Assembly: GCA_016703225.1 (NCBI GenBank)
Contig: JADJCM010000001.1
Location: 1,674,001-1,738,000, forward strand
Reading direction: 5' to 3'
DNA length: 64,000 nt
Source of the DNA: Lysobacterales bacterium
GTDB taxonomy: Bacteria > Pseudomonadota > Gammaproteobacteria > Xanthomonadales > Ahniellaceae
The position numbers were made by a program, and so were the translations under genes. Each line of letters begins with the position of its first letter. Within the stretch, counting starts at the first letter, position 1. Positions 43,448 through 51,247 of the stretch are shown here, one piece after another. The notes below the pieces were generated by a model. It had not been told where the DNA came from. It made no database searches and saw only the letters and a program-made list of their open reading frames with translations.

Positions 43448-44182
43448 TCAAGCGGCGGCAGCGGCGCGGCGCTCGCGCCAGGCCAACGCCGCCTTGGTCA
43501 AGCCGAGAAACCCGGCCGCCCCGACGAGGCCGACGAAGCCGCCGCCGACGACTTGGTCACTGAGCCAGTGACCGCCGCCATACAGTCGCGGCAGCGCCAG
43601 CAGGGGCAGCGCCAACAAGGCTACGGCGCCGCGGCGCCAACCGCAAACGTGGCCGATGACCAGCGCGACCAACAGAAACACCCCGGCATGGTCGCCCGGA
43701 AAGCTGTTCTCGGCGTGGTCCTTGAGCATCGGCACCCAGGCCACCGCTGGCTCGGATTCGAGCCGAATCGCGTCGGGCAGGACCAGGGTTGGGCTGAGGC
43801 GGCCGTCATCGAGCAGCGGCTTGATCACCTTCTGCACCCAGAGCACGGTGAACACCGCCAGGGCGCAGCCGAGGCCGGCGCGCGCGCGCCAGTGGCGGCG
43901 ACCGTCCGCGGCCATCCAGTGCGCGTAGAGGCCGAGCAGCAGTGCCGCCGGCACCGCGTCGAACAGGCGCGAGTTGGTGATCGCCCAGAACGCCTGCCAT
44001 GCGCCGGGCTGCGCCAGGCTGCCGTTCAAGGCCCGGAATGCGGCGGCATCGGCTCCCAGCCAGGCAGCGCGCGTGGCGTCAACGGCGAGGAAGCTCGCCA
44101 GCATCAGGCCGGCGAGCGCCAGATAGGCCAGGAGGCCAAGCCAAGGGGCCTGGATGCGGATCGGTGGGGGCAGGTCGGTCAT
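43448..44182 (-). CDS. PAP2-family phosphatase, membrane
   Basis: The 244-aa protein has about six helices and the three PAP2 motifs: KPLLDDGRLSP, NSFPGDHAG and LPRLYGGGHWLSD. Members dephosphorylate lipid phosphates such as undecaprenyl pyrophosphate or phosphatidic acid. The start overlaps the stop of the MaoC-like gene by 4 nt. Confidence 0.88.
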   Translation of the reverse strand: MTDLPPPIRIQAPWLGLLAYLALAGLMLASFLAVDATRAAWLGADAAAFRALNGSLAQPGAWQAFWAITNSRLFDAVPAALLLGLYAHWMAADGRRHWRARAGLGCALAVFTVLWVQKVIKPLLDDGRLSPTLVLPDAIRLESEPAVAWVPMLKDHAENSFPGDHAGVFLLVALVIGHVCGWRRGAVALLALPLLALPRLYGGGHWLSDQVVGGGFVGLVGAAGFLGLTKAALAWRERRAAAAA

Positions 44183-45102
44183 GGCGCATGGTCGCCGCCG
44201 GCGTCGCCTTCGGCAAGCGTCGCGGGTGCGCTCGCCGCAGCTTGCCACTGGCCGATCATGGCCGCGCGCGGGTCGCCATGCGCGAGCAGCGCGAAGGTCG
44301 TGGTGTCGTCCCTGGTCTCCGCCAGCAACGTGACCGCGTCGCCGTAGCAGACCGGGCCGCGCAGCCAGCTGCGCAGCCGCTGTTGCGGCGCCTGCGAGCC
44401 GTCGATGCGGGCCAGGCACTGGCCGAGCACGCGCTGTGGATGCAGGAAGGCGCCGCGAAACCCGAACCAGCGGGCGTAGCGGTCGAATCCGTGGATGCCG
44501 TTGAAGTCCCCACTCAGGCGGCAGAAGGCGTAGCGCTCGCCGGTCGGGGCCTGCCAGCGGGCGAGCTGACGCTCGGGGACCGCCGGTGGCTGCGCGTCCC
44601 CGTCCGCTGTGCCCGCGTCGCCGAAGCGGCCGCGGAAATAGAAGGTCGTACAGCCTTCCCAGTAGCGGGTCGATCCGGCCTCGACCGAGGTGTGCAAGTC
44701 GACTTCCGCGCCCTTGGCGAGCACGCGGGTCGCGCCGACCCGAGTCCGGAGATCAAACGACTCATCCTCGCCCCAGGGCCGCAGCAAACGAAGGTCGTTG
44801 CGGACTTGCAACGCGTTCCAGATCGGCAGTGGGAAGCGTGGCGCGGTCAGAATCGCCATCAGCAACGGAAACGCCAGCACCTGCGGCGCCAATAGCTGCA
44901 GGGTCGGCCCCGGTCCGAGTCCGGTCAGCGCCTGCAGTTCGCCGATGTCGGCGGCGGCGAAGCGCGCGCCGCGCCAGTGCGCCGACAGCGGCGGGAATTC
45001 GGCCCCCGCGCGCAAGCCGGGAGAGGGCCAGAGCGCGCGCAGCAGGTAGGCGGCAACGGCAGGACGCCTGCAGAACTCCAGTCGGGCAGCGGGTGCCATC
45101 AT
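44179..45102 (-). CDS. MaoC-like hot-dog dehydratase protein
   Basis: The 307-aa product contains YAFCRLSGDFNGIHGFDRYARWFGFRGAFLHPQRVLGQCL, which matches the hydratase motif (SGDxNPIH...AxxxGFxxxIxHG) with substitutions. The first half could be a second hot-dog fold lacking the motif. Substrate is unknown; acyl-CoA or acyl-ACP is the family rule. ATG 45102 or 45099 starts the conserved part. It is coupled to the PAP2 gene. Confidence 0.6.
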   Translation of the reverse strand: MMAPAARLEFCRRPAVAAYLLRALWPSPGLRAGAEFPPLSAHWRGARFAAADIGELQALTGLGPGPTLQLLAPQVLAFPLLMAILTAPRFPLPIWNALQVRNDLRLLRPWGEDESFDLRTRVGATRVLAKGAEVDLHTSVEAGSTRYWEGCTTFYFRGRFGDAGTADGDAQPPAVPERQLARWQAPTGERYAFCRLSGDFNGIHGFDRYARWFGFRGAFLHPQRVLGQCLARIDGSQAPQQRLRSWLRGPVCYGDAVTLLAETRDDTTTFALLAHGDPRAAMIGQWQAAASAPATLAEGDAGGDHAP

Positions 45103-45277
45103 TCCAGGACCTGCGGGGGGGCATCTCGCGCCGCAGCGCTCCAGCGCGCCCGCGGCGGGGCAGGGAAAGCAAGGCAGTCGGGGCATCGTGGATCTCTCTG
45201 GGTGGGGACGGGTGACCCGGCGTCGGCCACGCGCAGCCTGCCTTCGTCGGGGCGGGGCGACGACTACCGGAAGTCAC

Positions 45278-45295
45278 CGGCGCTACCCGCCGACT
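45278..45295. repeat. Left 18-bp direct repeat (target duplication) of the IS
   Basis: CGGCGCTACCCGCCGACT here is identical to 46665-46682 on the other side of the element. The exact match at equal distance from both inner inverted repeats indicates a target-site duplication. Confidence 0.88.
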
Positions 45296-46664
45296 GTCGC
45301 GGGTTTTTAGACTTGTCCGGTTCCGTAGCACATGAATTGTCCGCTTTTTTGCCTGCGCGCGGGAATCGGCGGAGGGCGTAGCCCGTAGCCGGTTTCCGCG
45401 CGCAGCGCGCGAATCACGCTGCCACTTCGATCTGTTCGGCTGGCTGGCCGTCGGCGTTGTAGGTGGCGAGGCGACGCGGGCCGTGGAACAAGGCGAGCTG
45501 GCCATTCGCGTGGCGGTGTACGCTGACTCGCGCGCGGACGTAGTGGCAGCGGTTCCTGTCCTGTGGGATCTGCAAACTCCGCCCCTCGAACTGGACGCAG
45601 TTGTCAGCGCCGACGATGCGCTCGTGCTGTTCGCACAGAATGTCGTCGAGATTGGTGCCGATCCACGGCACAAATGCCGAGCCCTCGGCCATCGCGGGCT
45701 GGGCGAATTCGACATTGAAGGCCGGCATGTAGACGTCGCGCAGATAGCGATTGGCTGCGGTCATGTCGGTGATCCCCGCCAGGGCAAGTTCGTTCGGAAG
45801 GCGCCCTTGATGCGTTCCGAAAGCGCGCTCGGAACGGCCGCGGGCCTCGGGTGAGTAGGCTGCGATCATCTCGATGCCCAGCTGTTTCAGGGCCCGACCG
45901 AACTGGGTGGGACGGGCCTTGTCGACTTTCCCGCCGGTCTGCGGCGTATACCAATAGTGGCTGCCGCGATCGCTGTAGAACGAACTGAACAGCCCCTGGG
46001 CCAGGATCGTGTCGCGCACCCCTTGCAGGCTGCTCAATGTGCCTTCCTCGTCGACGAAGAACATCGAATAGTGCGTGTTGGTGGCATCGTCCATGGTCAC
46101 GATCAAGTCCCATTTTCGACCAACACACCATTCATGCGTGCTGCCGTCCTGATGGATCATCATCCCCGGTAGCGCCGAACGCTCCCGTCGCTTGCGATGC
46201 ACGCCGCGCTTCGCCGCCTTCGCGACCAGCTTCGCGCCCTGTAGCCGCAGCTTGACCCAGGTGTAACTGCGCGCGCCGCCCTGGCGCTGGTACCAGCTGT
46301 GGAAATGCTTCACGTTCCAGCCGCTGTGTTGCCGGGCATACAACTCCGTCAACGCGATCACTTCGTCCACCGGCGCCAGCCGGTTGGACGCACGGTCAAG
46401 CCGTCGATCCATCAGCCCGTCCAGCCCTTCCGCTTCGTATCGCGGCAAATACCGCCGGAAACTGCGATCGCACATGCCGAGAATCCGGGCCGCATCCGAC
46501 TGCGTCAGCCGACCCGCCTGCCATCCCTCGTAAGCCTCTTCAAACCTCATCTTCCGAACCTCCTGTAGCACCTCCAGTCGTCTCATCTCGCGCTCCCTTC
46601 AGGGCACGATGACAACCGGACAGATTGCGTGCTACAGAACCGGACAGATCACTAACCCCCAACA
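45296..46664 (-). mobile_element. IS1202/ISNCY-type insertion sequence
   Basis: The 1369-bp element lies between 18-bp direct repeats and encodes one transposase on the minus strand. Both ends carry an inverted motif TGTCCGGTTCyGTAGCAC starting 18 nt inside the boundary (45314 and 46646). A second TGTCCG follows inside each end. Long target duplications are typical of the IS1202 group. The element sits directly upstream of the rplM promoter and looks complete. Confidence 0.85.
45414..46586 (-). CDS. ISNCY/IS1202-type DDE transposase
   Basis: The 390-aa product begins MRRLEVLQEVRKMRFEEAYEGW. An HTH follows (RLTQSDAARILGMCDRSFRRYLPRYEAEGL) and then an rve-type catalytic core. The DDE residues are probably in GMMIHQDGSTHEW or IVTMDDAT, then in FYSDRGSHY, then in YSPEARGRSERAFG. 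A C-terminal DNA-contact domain follows. Length matches complete ISNCY transposases. Confidence 0.9.
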   Translation of the reverse strand: MRRLEVLQEVRKMRFEEAYEGWQAGRLTQSDAARILGMCDRSFRRYLPRYEAEGLDGLMDRRLDRASNRLAPVDEVIALTELYARQHSGWNVKHFHSWYQRQGGARSYTWVKLRLQGAKLVAKAAKRGVHRKRRERSALPGMMIHQDGSTHEWCVGRKWDLIVTMDDATNTHYSMFFVDEEGTLSSLQGVRDTILAQGLFSSFYSDRGSHYWYTPQTGGKVDKARPTQFGRALKQLGIEMIAAYSPEARGRSERAFGTHQGRLPNELALAGITDMTAANRYLRDVYMPAFNVEFAQPAMAEGSAFVPWIGTNLDDILCEQHERIVGADNCVQFEGRSLQIPQDRNRCHYVRARVSVHRHANGQLALFHGPRRLATYNADGQPAEQIEVAA

Positions 46665-46682
46665 CGGCGCTACCCGCCGACT
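46665..46682. repeat. Right 18-bp direct repeat of the IS
   Basis: This is identical to 45278-45295. Its last base is the first T of the -35 hexamer of the rplM promoter. Confidence 0.88.
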
Positions 46683-46710
46683 TGCCATTCGTGCCGGCGG
46701 CGGCTATAGT
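46682..46710 (+). promoter_or_regulatory. Sigma70 promoter of rplM-rpsI
   Basis: TTGCCA (46682-46687) and TATAGT (46705-46710) are 17 nt apart, 41 nt before the rplM ATG. The -35 box begins at the last base of the IS target duplication, so the insertion left the promoter core intact. Confidence 0.75.
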
Positions 46711-46751
46711 CGCCGGCCTTTTTGGACCCCGACCCTCTTCGGAGCACGCAG

Positions 46752-47183
46752 ATGAAAACCGTCAGCGCAAACGCGCAGACCGTGAAGCGCGACTGGTACA
46801 TCGTCGACGCCACGGACAAGACGCTCGGCCGTCTCGCCAGCGAGCTCGCGCATCGCCTGCGCGGCAAGCACAAGCCTGTCTTTACCCCGCATTGCGACAC
46901 CGGCGATTATCTCGTCGTGGTCAACGCGGAAAAGGTTGCCGTCACCGGCAACAAGCTGCAGGACAAGCAGTATCACCGCTTTACTGGCTACATCGGTAAC
47001 CTGAAGACGATGTCGCTGCGCGACCTGCTGGCCACGCACCCGGAGCGCGCGATCGAAATCGCCGTCAAGGGCATGCTGCCGAAGAATCCGCTGGGCCGCG
47101 CGATGGCGCGCAAGCTCAAGGTCTACAAGGGTGCCGAGCACCCGCACACCGCTCAGCAGCCGCAAGCGCTGAACATCGGCTGA
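46752..47183 (+). CDS. rplM: 50S ribosomal protein L13
   Basis: The 143-aa product matches L13: RDWYIVDATDKTLGRLASELAHRLRGKHKP, GDYLVVVNAEKVAVTG, KMSLRDLLATHPERA-like sequence and AVKGMLPKNPLGRAM. L13 is an early-assembling large-subunit protein. rpsI follows after 13 nt, the conserved rplM-rpsI operon. A GGAG site precedes ATG 46752. Confidence 0.98.
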   Translation: MKTVSANAQTVKRDWYIVDATDKTLGRLASELAHRLRGKHKPVFTPHCDTGDYLVVVNAEKVAVTGNKLQDKQYHRFTGYIGNLKTMSLRDLLATHPERAIEIAVKGMLPKNPLGRAMARKLKVYKGAEHPHTAQQPQALNIG

Positions 47184-47196
47184 CAGGAACTCCATC

Positions 47197-47589
47197 ATGG
47201 CGATTTCGCAGAATTACGGTACCGGTCGTCGCAAGTCTTCCGCCGCGCGCGTGTTCCTGCGCCCGGGCAAGGGCTCGATCACGGTCAATGAAAAGCCGCT
47301 GGACGAGTTCTTCGGTCGCGAAACGGCGCGCATGATCGTGCGTCAGCCGCTCGAAACCCTGAAGATGACCGACAAGTTCGACGTGCTGGTCACCGTCGCC
47401 GGTGGCGGCGTCACCGGCCAGGCCGGCGCCATCCGCCTCGGCATCGCCCGCGCGCTCGTCGAATACGACGAGTCGCTCAAGCCGACGTTGCGCAAGGCCG
47501 GCTTCATGACCCGCGACGCCCGCGAAGTAGAACGCAAGAAGGTCGGCCTGCACAAAGCCCGCCGCGCCACCCAGTTCTCGAAGCGCTAA
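47197..47589 (+). CDS. rpsI: 30S ribosomal protein S9
   Basis: The 130-aa product has YGTGRRKSSAARVFLRPGKGSITVN and VAGGGVTGQAGAIRLGIARALVEYD. It ends in the basic tail KARRATQFSKR that reaches the P-site tRNA. It is the second gene of the operon and is followed after 9 nt by tRNA-Gln. Confidence 0.98.
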   Translation: MAISQNYGTGRRKSSAARVFLRPGKGSITVNEKPLDEFFGRETARMIVRQPLETLKMTDKFDVLVTVAGGGVTGQAGAIRLGIARALVEYDESLKPTLRKAGFMTRDAREVERKKVGLHKARRATQFSKR

Positions 47590-47598
47590 TCGCGCTAT

Positions 47599-47672
47599 TG
47601 GGAGATCGTCCAATGGTAGGACTGCAGACTCTGACTCTGCCTATCTAGGTTCGAATCCTAGTCTCCCAGCCA
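47599..47672 (+). tRNA. tRNA-Gln (CTG anticodon)
   Basis: The acceptor stem pairs TGGGAGA (47599-47605) with TCTCCCA (47662-47668), then G and CCA (47670-47672). The anticodon stem GCAGA/TCTGC encloses the loop CTCTGAC, giving anticodon CTG. The T arm has GGTTCGAATCC. The CCA end is encoded. It follows rpsI closely and marks the left edge of an accessory region. Confidence 0.95.
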
Positions 47673-47682
47673 TTCAAATCAG

Positions 47683-47713
47683 GGGCTTGCAGCGATGCAG
47701 GCCCTTTGTTTTT
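47683..47713 (+). terminator. Intrinsic terminator after tRNA-Gln
   Basis: GGGCTTGCA and TGCAGGCCC form a 9-bp stem with one G-T pair and a GCGA tetraloop (47683-47704). The stem is followed by TTTGTTTTT. Confidence 0.85.
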
Positions 47714-48008
47714 ATGGCGGTTCCTCACTGGTTCCTCAGTTCTCCGATGCGGCTCCCAGACATCGTCGCGCAAGCGATCCGTTGGTGCAACCGTCTCGAT
47801 CATCCAAGACCAGATCGACACGTCGACGGCCGCCAGGTCGCGCAAGATCGAGTGGATCGGCACTCTCGCGGGAAGCGACTTTCCGCAAACGCGACATCGA
47901 CCTCGTCGCAAAGGGCGCACGTCATCGGGGGTTTGCGCCAAACCAACGGGCGGCGCCTTCGGCATGCTTTCGCCAGCCCCGCCAATTCCGGTCGAGGAAG
48001 CGAAGATC

Positions 48009-48200
48009 ATGGACCATGTATCGAAGAAGGAAGCAGCCAAGATTCTCGGCCTCGGGCTCTCGACGCTCGACCGCTGGCATGCGAACGGCTATGGCCCGCA
48101 TCGCTACCTGTATGGCGGGCGGGTGAAATATGAGCGGGCCGAACTCCTTCGGTTTCTGGAGCAAGTGTCCAGGAAGACCCAGGACCGGTTGGCAGCCTGA
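48009..48200 (+). CDS. AlpA/excisionase-like HTH protein
   Basis: The 63-aa protein reads MDHVSKKEAAKILGLGLSTLDRWHANG and then YGGRVKYERAELLRFLEQV, the MerR-like winged helix of AlpA/Xis-type regulators. Such genes accompany integrases on islands and prophages, but no integrase is visible here. The 295 bp before it, from the terminator on, hold no convincing gene. Confidence 0.65.
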   Translation: MDHVSKKEAAKILGLGLSTLDRWHANGYGPHRYLYGGRVKYERAELLRFLEQVSRKTQDRLAA

Positions 48201-48340
48201 AGAGAAGGGAATAGGACCAGTTCCGCTGCGGCCCACCTTCAGTTGGCTCGCGTCATGTCAGAGCCTCACGGCGCTGCACCCGTCAGCGCCGGAGGTGAAG
48301 GACGACGATCGCCTGGCTGAGCGCGAGCTTCGTTCGCAGC

Positions 48341-48526
48341 ATGGGCCAGACCAGTGCGCGCGAGCAGATGCTGGCGCAGCACACGCAGGAGCTCGCGCAG
48401 CTCGATGCCGCGGTGCGCACGCACATGGGCACGGCCAAGGCCGGATGGACGCTCGGTGCGCGCAACACGATCACAAACGCAGCACGGTCATACCAGTGGG
48501 CCGCTGAACGCGTTGACGCGGTCTGA
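48341..48526 (+). CDS. Short protein fragment, possibly a C-terminal remnant
   Basis: The frame is open from 48299 and reads IAWLSASFVRSMGQTSAREQ, then LDAAVRTHMGTAKAGWTLGARNTITNAARSYQWAAERVDAV. It has a regular helical composition. No ribosome binding site precedes ATG 48341, and the frame begins directly after a stop, so it may be the tail of a lost gene. I do not recognise it. Confidence 0.3.
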   Translation: MGQTSAREQMLAQHTQELAQLDAAVRTHMGTAKAGWTLGARNTITNAARSYQWAAERVDAV

Positions 48527-48585
48527 CATTGCATGCGAAGTCAGACGTAGCCACAAAGCTAGGTCTGACATTGCATGCAATGTCA
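48521..48585. repeat. Two palindromic sites sharing a 16-bp direct repeat
   Basis: GTCTGACATTGCATGC occurs at 48521-48536 and again at 48563-48578. The first copy lies in the inverted repeat GTCTGAC-12 nt-GTCAGAC (48521-48546). The second lies in a perfect 20-bp palindrome TGACATTGCA/TGCAATGTCA (48566-48585). They look like paired binding sites for one protein. Confidence 0.8.
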
Positions 48586-48738
48586 CGGGAACACATCGGC
48601 GATCCAGCATTCATCGGAGTACCACCCTTCATGAAATTCCGACTCGGCTTCGATTGCTCGCAGCAGCCAATCCAGTTCTGCAGCGTGGGCTACGACTTCG
48701 TCGTCGGCAGCACGCTGGAATTTCCTCTTCTTGGCCAT
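48583..48738 (-). CDS. Small hypothetical protein
   Basis: The 51-aa product reads MAKKRKFQRAADDEVVAHAAELDWLL, then IEAESEFHEGWYSDECWIADVFP: a basic start and an acidic, Trp-rich end. Its stop lies inside the palindrome at 48566-48585. I do not recognise it; codon content looks coding, but the gene is short. Confidence 0.4.
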   Translation of the reverse strand: MAKKRKFQRAADDEVVAHAAELDWLLRAIEAESEFHEGWYSDECWIADVFP

Positions 48739-49295
48739 TGAATGTTCCTGACGATGGGGCGGGCGATCACGGCCCGCGGGAAAGGCGTCGTTCTTCGGGG
48801 GAAATCGATCTTGGACCATCGCCGAGGGAAGTCGTGGGATCGAGGCCGTTGCGGCATGTCCGTCATTTGCAGCGACGCTCCCGAGGATGCGTGAATCTCC
48901 TCTGGCCAGACGTGTGGTGGATCAGAATCGATCGATCAATGAAGTCAGCGATCATGCGACCTCCAGTCAAGATCAAGAGGACATCCAGTGACGTCAGTGC
49001 CACTGGACCCGCACATGGGCAAGCCGGCCGCCAGATTGAAGGAACGCCCCTTCTCCACAGGTCGCCGCAGCTCCACTTTGACGCGTCCCTGCATGTCGTC
49101 AACTTTCACTCGTGGGGAACGCCGCGCCGCCGCTGCATCGAGTCAGCCCGCGAAGGGTGAGTGCCCGTTGTTCGACGGAGCCAAAGCGCCGCACAGCGAG
49201 CCGGGGAGGCCGACCCGGCCGCAGATGGGGGGGGTTGGGGTGGCCGCCGTGGTTGGAATTTGCGCGTTGGGACATCGTGGGGTAGCGTGATTCGC
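48739..49295. other. Stretch without a convincing gene
   Basis: About 560 bp with only short, unconvincing open frames on both strands. The longest stand-alone candidate with some coding feel is 48887-48991 (+), 34 residues containing VVDQNRSINEVSDHA. A run of eight G occurs near 49230, followed by the conserved upstream segment of the gene at 49296. Confidence 0.5.
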
Positions 49296-49487
49296 ATGAA
49301 CACGAACCCCGGCAGCACGCACGGCCCTGTACTGCAGGTGATTGATGGCGCGGCGACCGAGCTTGATGCGGACCTCGACGCAATGGTGCGCGAGATCTGC
49401 CTTCGCCCCTTCGACGACAAGACCTGGGCCTTTGCGGACCAGGTCCTTGATCGTCAGGCGCCACGGGGACGCCTGAAGGCCGTCTAG
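49296..49487 (+). CDS. Small protein, paralogue of the 52772 product
   Basis: The 63-aa product contains GPVLQVIDGAATELDADLDA, then ICLRPFDDKTWAFADQVLD and RQAPRGRLKAV. It aligns along its length with the product at 52772 (PALRVIDNDDEIDLESLEVL...). The upstream DNA is also similar, with TTTGCG, GGTAGCGTG and TCGCATGA in the same order. The family is unknown to me; the conserved frame and leader support real genes. Confidence 0.5.
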   Translation: MNTNPGSTHGPVLQVIDGAATELDADLDAMVREICLRPFDDKTWAFADQVLDRQAPRGRLKAV

Positions 49488-49684
49488 GCGAACGCTTCTT
49501 TGGTGGCGGGCTGGTTCAACGCATCGCAACTTGAAAGCTCATGATGCCCTCCGAGGCGAGCTGTGGAAGGCCCCCGCTCGGGTTCACTCTTTCGCGCCAC
49601 ACAGTCGCTTCGCCACCGAAGCTGTCGCTACCGCGTCACCGCTGGCGCGGAAGTGCAGATCCTGATGACCTGGTTCCCGTGCGC

Positions 49685-49978
49685 TCAGGGGTCCGAGTGA
49701 CTGAAGCCGAAGGGATTGCCCGCCACGTCGACTCCGCAAAGTCCGTCGCCGATCATCGGCAGGCCGGAGGCCGGATTGATCCAGCTGCAGCCGGGGTCGC
49801 TTGCATCATGCGACGGGCCATCGTCGAAGCCGGAGCCGTGATCTCCAAAGATGCCGGAGTCGAAGGCGTTGATGTCCGAGGACGTGGACGCGAGGGGATA
49901 GTCGTCGAGCTCGTGATCCAGCAGGTGCCCGAGGACTGCATCGTGCTCCATGTCATCGTCGAAGGCATCATCGCTCAT
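49685..49978 (-). CDS. Acidic hypothetical protein, third gene of an operon
   Basis: The 97-aa protein is rich in Asp, with DDAFDDDMEHDAVLGHLLDHELDDYPLAS. It ends INPASGLPMIGDGLCGVDVAGNPFGF, a tail pattern I have seen in small Xanthomonadales accessory proteins of unknown role. Its ATG overlaps the stop of the membrane protein gene by 4 nt. Confidence 0.6.
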   Translation of the reverse strand: MSDDAFDDDMEHDAVLGHLLDHELDDYPLASTSSDINAFDSGIFGDHGSGFDDGPSHDASDPGCSWINPASGLPMIGDGLCGVDVAGNPFGFSHSDP

Positions 49979-50406
49979 GGAGTCGATCGGGTCGTTGCTA
50001 CGCCACGCCGAGTCGAAGCCATCTTCGTCACTTTCTGCCTCATCGTCATCGGGCCGTACCGGTCATCGACGTGCTCACCGAAATCACCGGACGCCGCGCC
50101 GCTGCCGCTGAAGCCTCTGGCCAGATGGGCAACGTAGGCCTTGGCGTAGGCGCGCGCGTAGACCTCCGATGCGCCTTCGCTACGCAGGCGCGCGTAGATG
50201 ATCTCGGCCTCGGGTGACAGCGTGTCCGTGTCGTTGGTCGCGGGCGATGACGCCCCTGAGGATGCCGGCCCGGAAGGTGCGGGCGGGTTGTGGCGACGTT
50301 TCGGTGCGGAGTCCGATTCCGAGCGGGGTGCCGCTTGCCCGATATCGCTGAGATGGACGAGCAGGGCGAGAATGACCGCCAGGAGGACGCAGGCAAGAAA
50401 GGTCAT
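49975..50406 (-). CDS. Membrane-anchored hypothetical protein, second gene of an operon
   Basis: The 143-aa product starts with one transmembrane helix (MTFLACVLLAVILALLVHL). A Ser/Pro-rich linker follows and then a helical part with SPEAEIIYARLRSEGASEVYARAYAKAYVAHLARGF. It lies 9 nt after the secreted-protein gene. Function is unknown. Confidence 0.6.
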   Translation of the reverse strand: MTFLACVLLAVILALLVHLSDIGQAAPRSESDSAPKRRHNPPAPSGPASSGASSPATNDTDTLSPEAEIIYARLRSEGASEVYARAYAKAYVAHLARGFSGSGAASGDFGEHVDDRYGPMTMRQKVTKMASTRRGVATTRSTP

Positions 50407-50415
50407 GGTGCCACC

Positions 50416-50949
50416 TCAGAACGAGGCCGCATCGCGGCGTCGCGCGGATTCCCGCTCGGCGCGCTGCTGCGCATCCAACTGCTTCTGGAATGCCGGCGTC
50501 GTGTACAGCACCGACATCTCGAAGGACAGATGCGGTGCATCGACCACGATTTGCACCGTGCCGCTGCGAAGACGCGCCGACCGGTTGCCGACGAACGGGC
50601 GCTGTTCGTCGAGCAGCGTGTACTTCGATCGCAGCGCCTTCAGCACCTCCTCGTAGCGATCCTTCGACAGGACCACGACCGTAGCCACCAGTCGTCCCTC
50701 GGTATCGAAGACGAAGACGGCCTCCTTCATGCCGCCGATGGCCCGGTCCGGGCCGAACAGGAGCAGCTCGCCACCGGTGACGGCGCTGGTGCCTTGCTGC
50801 CTCGGGTGACCGGCGCGCTCGGTCATGGCCGTGCGCACTTCGGCCGAGGTGGCCTTGCCGACTTCAAAGCCGAGCGCGCGCGCCGGCTCCGCAGACAGCA
50901 CCGGAATCGAGGCGACGAGCATCAGGACAAGCGAGAACAGATTTCGCAT
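50416..50949 (-). CDS. Secreted hypothetical protein, first gene of an operon
   Basis: The 177-aa product has a signal peptide (LFSLVLMLVASIPVLSA). A compact domain follows: GFEVGKATSAEVRTAM, GMKEAVFVFDTEGRLVATVVVLSKDRYEEVLKAL and VQIVVDAPHLSFEMSVLY. A charged coiled end completes it. The domain resembles exported proteins that compare a computed value with a reference strand, but I cannot name it. GGAGC precedes ATG 50949. Confidence 0.65.
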   Translation of the reverse strand: MRNLFSLVLMLVASIPVLSAEPARALGFEVGKATSAEVRTAMTERAGHPRQQGTSAVTGGELLLFGPDRAIGGMKEAVFVFDTEGRLVATVVVLSKDRYEEVLKALRSKYTLLDEQRPFVGNRSARLRSGTVQIVVDAPHLSFEMSVLYTTPAFQKQLDAQQRAERESARRRDAASF

Positions 50950-51247
50950 GGGACAAGCTCCACAAGCGGCACATCGCCGCAAGACCACCATGCACCCGAG
51001 TCTGCGAAAGTGAAAACACGGCAGTCGTGCGTGTTCGGTCTCCGGCGAATGCACCGCGCAAGTCCTTGCGGTGATGGGAGCAGCGTGCCTGTTGTCCACC
51101 ATGGACGTGGGGATTCGATGGTCAGCGCCAGCAGTGCGTGGCCGCGATCAGGCGGCGCTTCACAGGGTTAGGACGCGAGTCGAGCGCGGAAGTCGCATGC
51201 TCTGAGATCCTCCTGGCGCAGGCTGTCGCACCCGACGGAGATCAGGC

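Noticed and set aside
46693..46722. A hairpin GCCGGCG...CGCCGGC followed by CTTTTT before rplM, looking like a terminator
   Set aside because: The hairpin contains the -10 box TATAGT of the rplM promoter, so it cannot form in full in transcripts from that promoter. It might only stop read-through from upstream.
48863..49102. A 79-codon minus-strand frame
   Set aside because: It has no ribosome binding site, irregular composition and no conserved motif.
51103..51247. Possible small gene before the HDAC-like gene
   Set aside because: No frame with a start, ribosome binding site and reasonable composition was seen.
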